Notes under the pieces: model-generated
What the model saw: the letters and a program-made list of their open reading frames with translations, nothing else
Databases searched by the model: none
Told to the model about the DNA's origin: nothing
Shown: piece after piece, positions 5,221-5,476 of the stretch
Position numbering within the stretch: the first letter of the stretch is position 1
Layout of the letters: the number at the start of each line of letters is the position of its first letter
NCBI GenBank assembly: GCA_937902275.1
Contig: CALFNW010000005.1
Span: 1-5,476 of the forward strand
Source of the DNA: UBA4717 sp002404395
Lineage (GTDB): Bacteria > Bacillota > Clostridia > Oscillospirales > CAG-272
Reading direction: 5' to 3'
DNA: 5,476 nt
Position numbers and translations under genes: made by a program

Positions 5221-5279
5221 AAAAAAATAAGCATCCGCATACACATCTTCTAAGACCTAACGATGTGTAAACGAATGCT
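5221..5279 (-). terminator. Leader terminator upstream of pnuC
   Basis: On the minus strand an 18-bp stem (5279-5262 with 5247-5230, one T-T mismatch and two G-U pairs) has a 14-base loop and is followed by A and seven Ts (5227-5221). The GGAGG of pnuC starts at the very next base after the T-run. Lying between the promoter and the gene, it is a conditional terminator. Confidence 0.9.
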
Positions 5280-5309
5280 CTGCATTCTACTACTCGGTAG
5301 CAGTACCAT
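5250..5309 (-). CDS. Possible 19-codon leader peptide in the pnuC leader
   Basis: ATG at 5309 opens MVLLPSSRMQSIRLHIVRS, with TAG at 5252-5250. The frame covers the possible anti-terminator hairpins and the whole left arm of the terminator, and its stop lies in the terminator loop. A ribosome on it would keep the terminator from forming. No Shine-Dalgarno is visible before the ATG, so translation is unproven and the frame may be chance. Confidence 0.25.
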   Translation of the reverse strand: MVLLPSSRMQSIRLHIVRS

Positions 5310-5476
5310 ATTCGATAATTGCTTTTGCGGCAAAACGAAGCATACCCGCCGCAAAAATTACGATGATATTATACACTATAAAAACAGATTTGTCAATAGG
5401 GCAGTATCTGTTAATGTCCGATCATGTAGGTTTGTCAATGATGTGTTACAAAAATCAGAAAACTTCGCCGTTGGAT

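Larger units (their letters stand above)
5207..5396 (-). promoter_or_regulatory. pnuC promoter and attenuator leader (possible riboswitch)
   Basis: A perfect consensus promoter (TTGACA 5396-5391, 17 bp, TATAAT 5373-5368) starts a leader of about 155 nt near 5361. In order on the RNA come a stem TTTTGCGGC/GCCGCAAAA with a 16-base loop (about 5356-5323), hairpin CTGCTAC-CGA-GTAGTAG (5303-5287), hairpin GAATGC-AGA-GCATTC (5287-5273), and the terminator (5279-5221). The GAATGC hairpin uses the left arm of the terminator, so the two are mutually exclusive. I cannot match it to a named class, including the NAD+-II (pnuC) motif as I remember it. Confidence 0.65.

Noticed and set aside
5389..5439. 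Direct repeats TTTGTCAAT at 5389-5397 and 5431-5439
   Set aside because: The first is the pnuC -35 region; the second lacks a matching -10. Nine-base repeats in A+T-rich intergenic DNA are weak evidence.
5397..5476. Possible end of another gene at the right edge
   Set aside because: One minus-strand frame is open to the edge, but it runs into the pnuC promoter, shows no recognisable sequence and is too short to judge.

Overview
The window looks like a chromosomal segment of a Clostridia-type Firmicute, probably from the Ruminococcaceae/Oscillospiraceae. The reasons are strong GGAGG-type ribosome sites, consensus TTGACA-17-TATAAT promoters, many intrinsic terminators, moderate G+C, and protein types common in that group. 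The exact species cannot be read from the sequence.

Layout from left to right. Positions 1-120 are a probable divergent promoter region: the Shine-Dalgarno of a minus-strand gene lies at the left edge, and a perfect consensus promoter drives the tRNA operon. Positions 132-316 hold tRNA-Leu(GAG) and tRNA-Ser(GGA), closed by a long-stem terminator. Positions 359-510 hold a tRNA-Ser-like 3' tail, extra hairpins and a second terminator. Positions 511-843 contain no convincing gene, only an inverted repeat and the promoter of the next gene. Positions 844-1689 encode the 7-transmembrane sensor half of a probable histidine kinase, whose output domains have been replaced by the C-terminal tail of an IS3-family OrfA. 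A frameshifted, doubly truncated IS3 orfB relic follows (to about 2077). Next come an operator-like palindrome and a gene that stops after ten codons (2190-2222).

From 2270 to the right edge everything is on the minus strand: a cation:proton antiporter gene broken by an internal out-of-frame deletion, a maltose/galactoside-type O-acetyltransferase, and a PnuC-type nicotinamide riboside transporter. The antiporter and pnuC each have their own promoter, a leader of about 140-155 nt, and a strong intrinsic terminator placed before the start codon. This is the layout of transcription attenuation or a riboswitch. The two leaders share a small CTNCTAC / GTAGNAG hairpin, and each has a tiny reading frame entering or crossing the terminator stem.

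The genes do not form one pathway. The window is better described as a tRNA locus followed by a patch of decay (about 1594-2560, with several truncations or frameshifts) and then three independently promoted genes. The part most worth pursuing is the pair of attenuator leaders. I found no CRISPR array, phage module or defence system.
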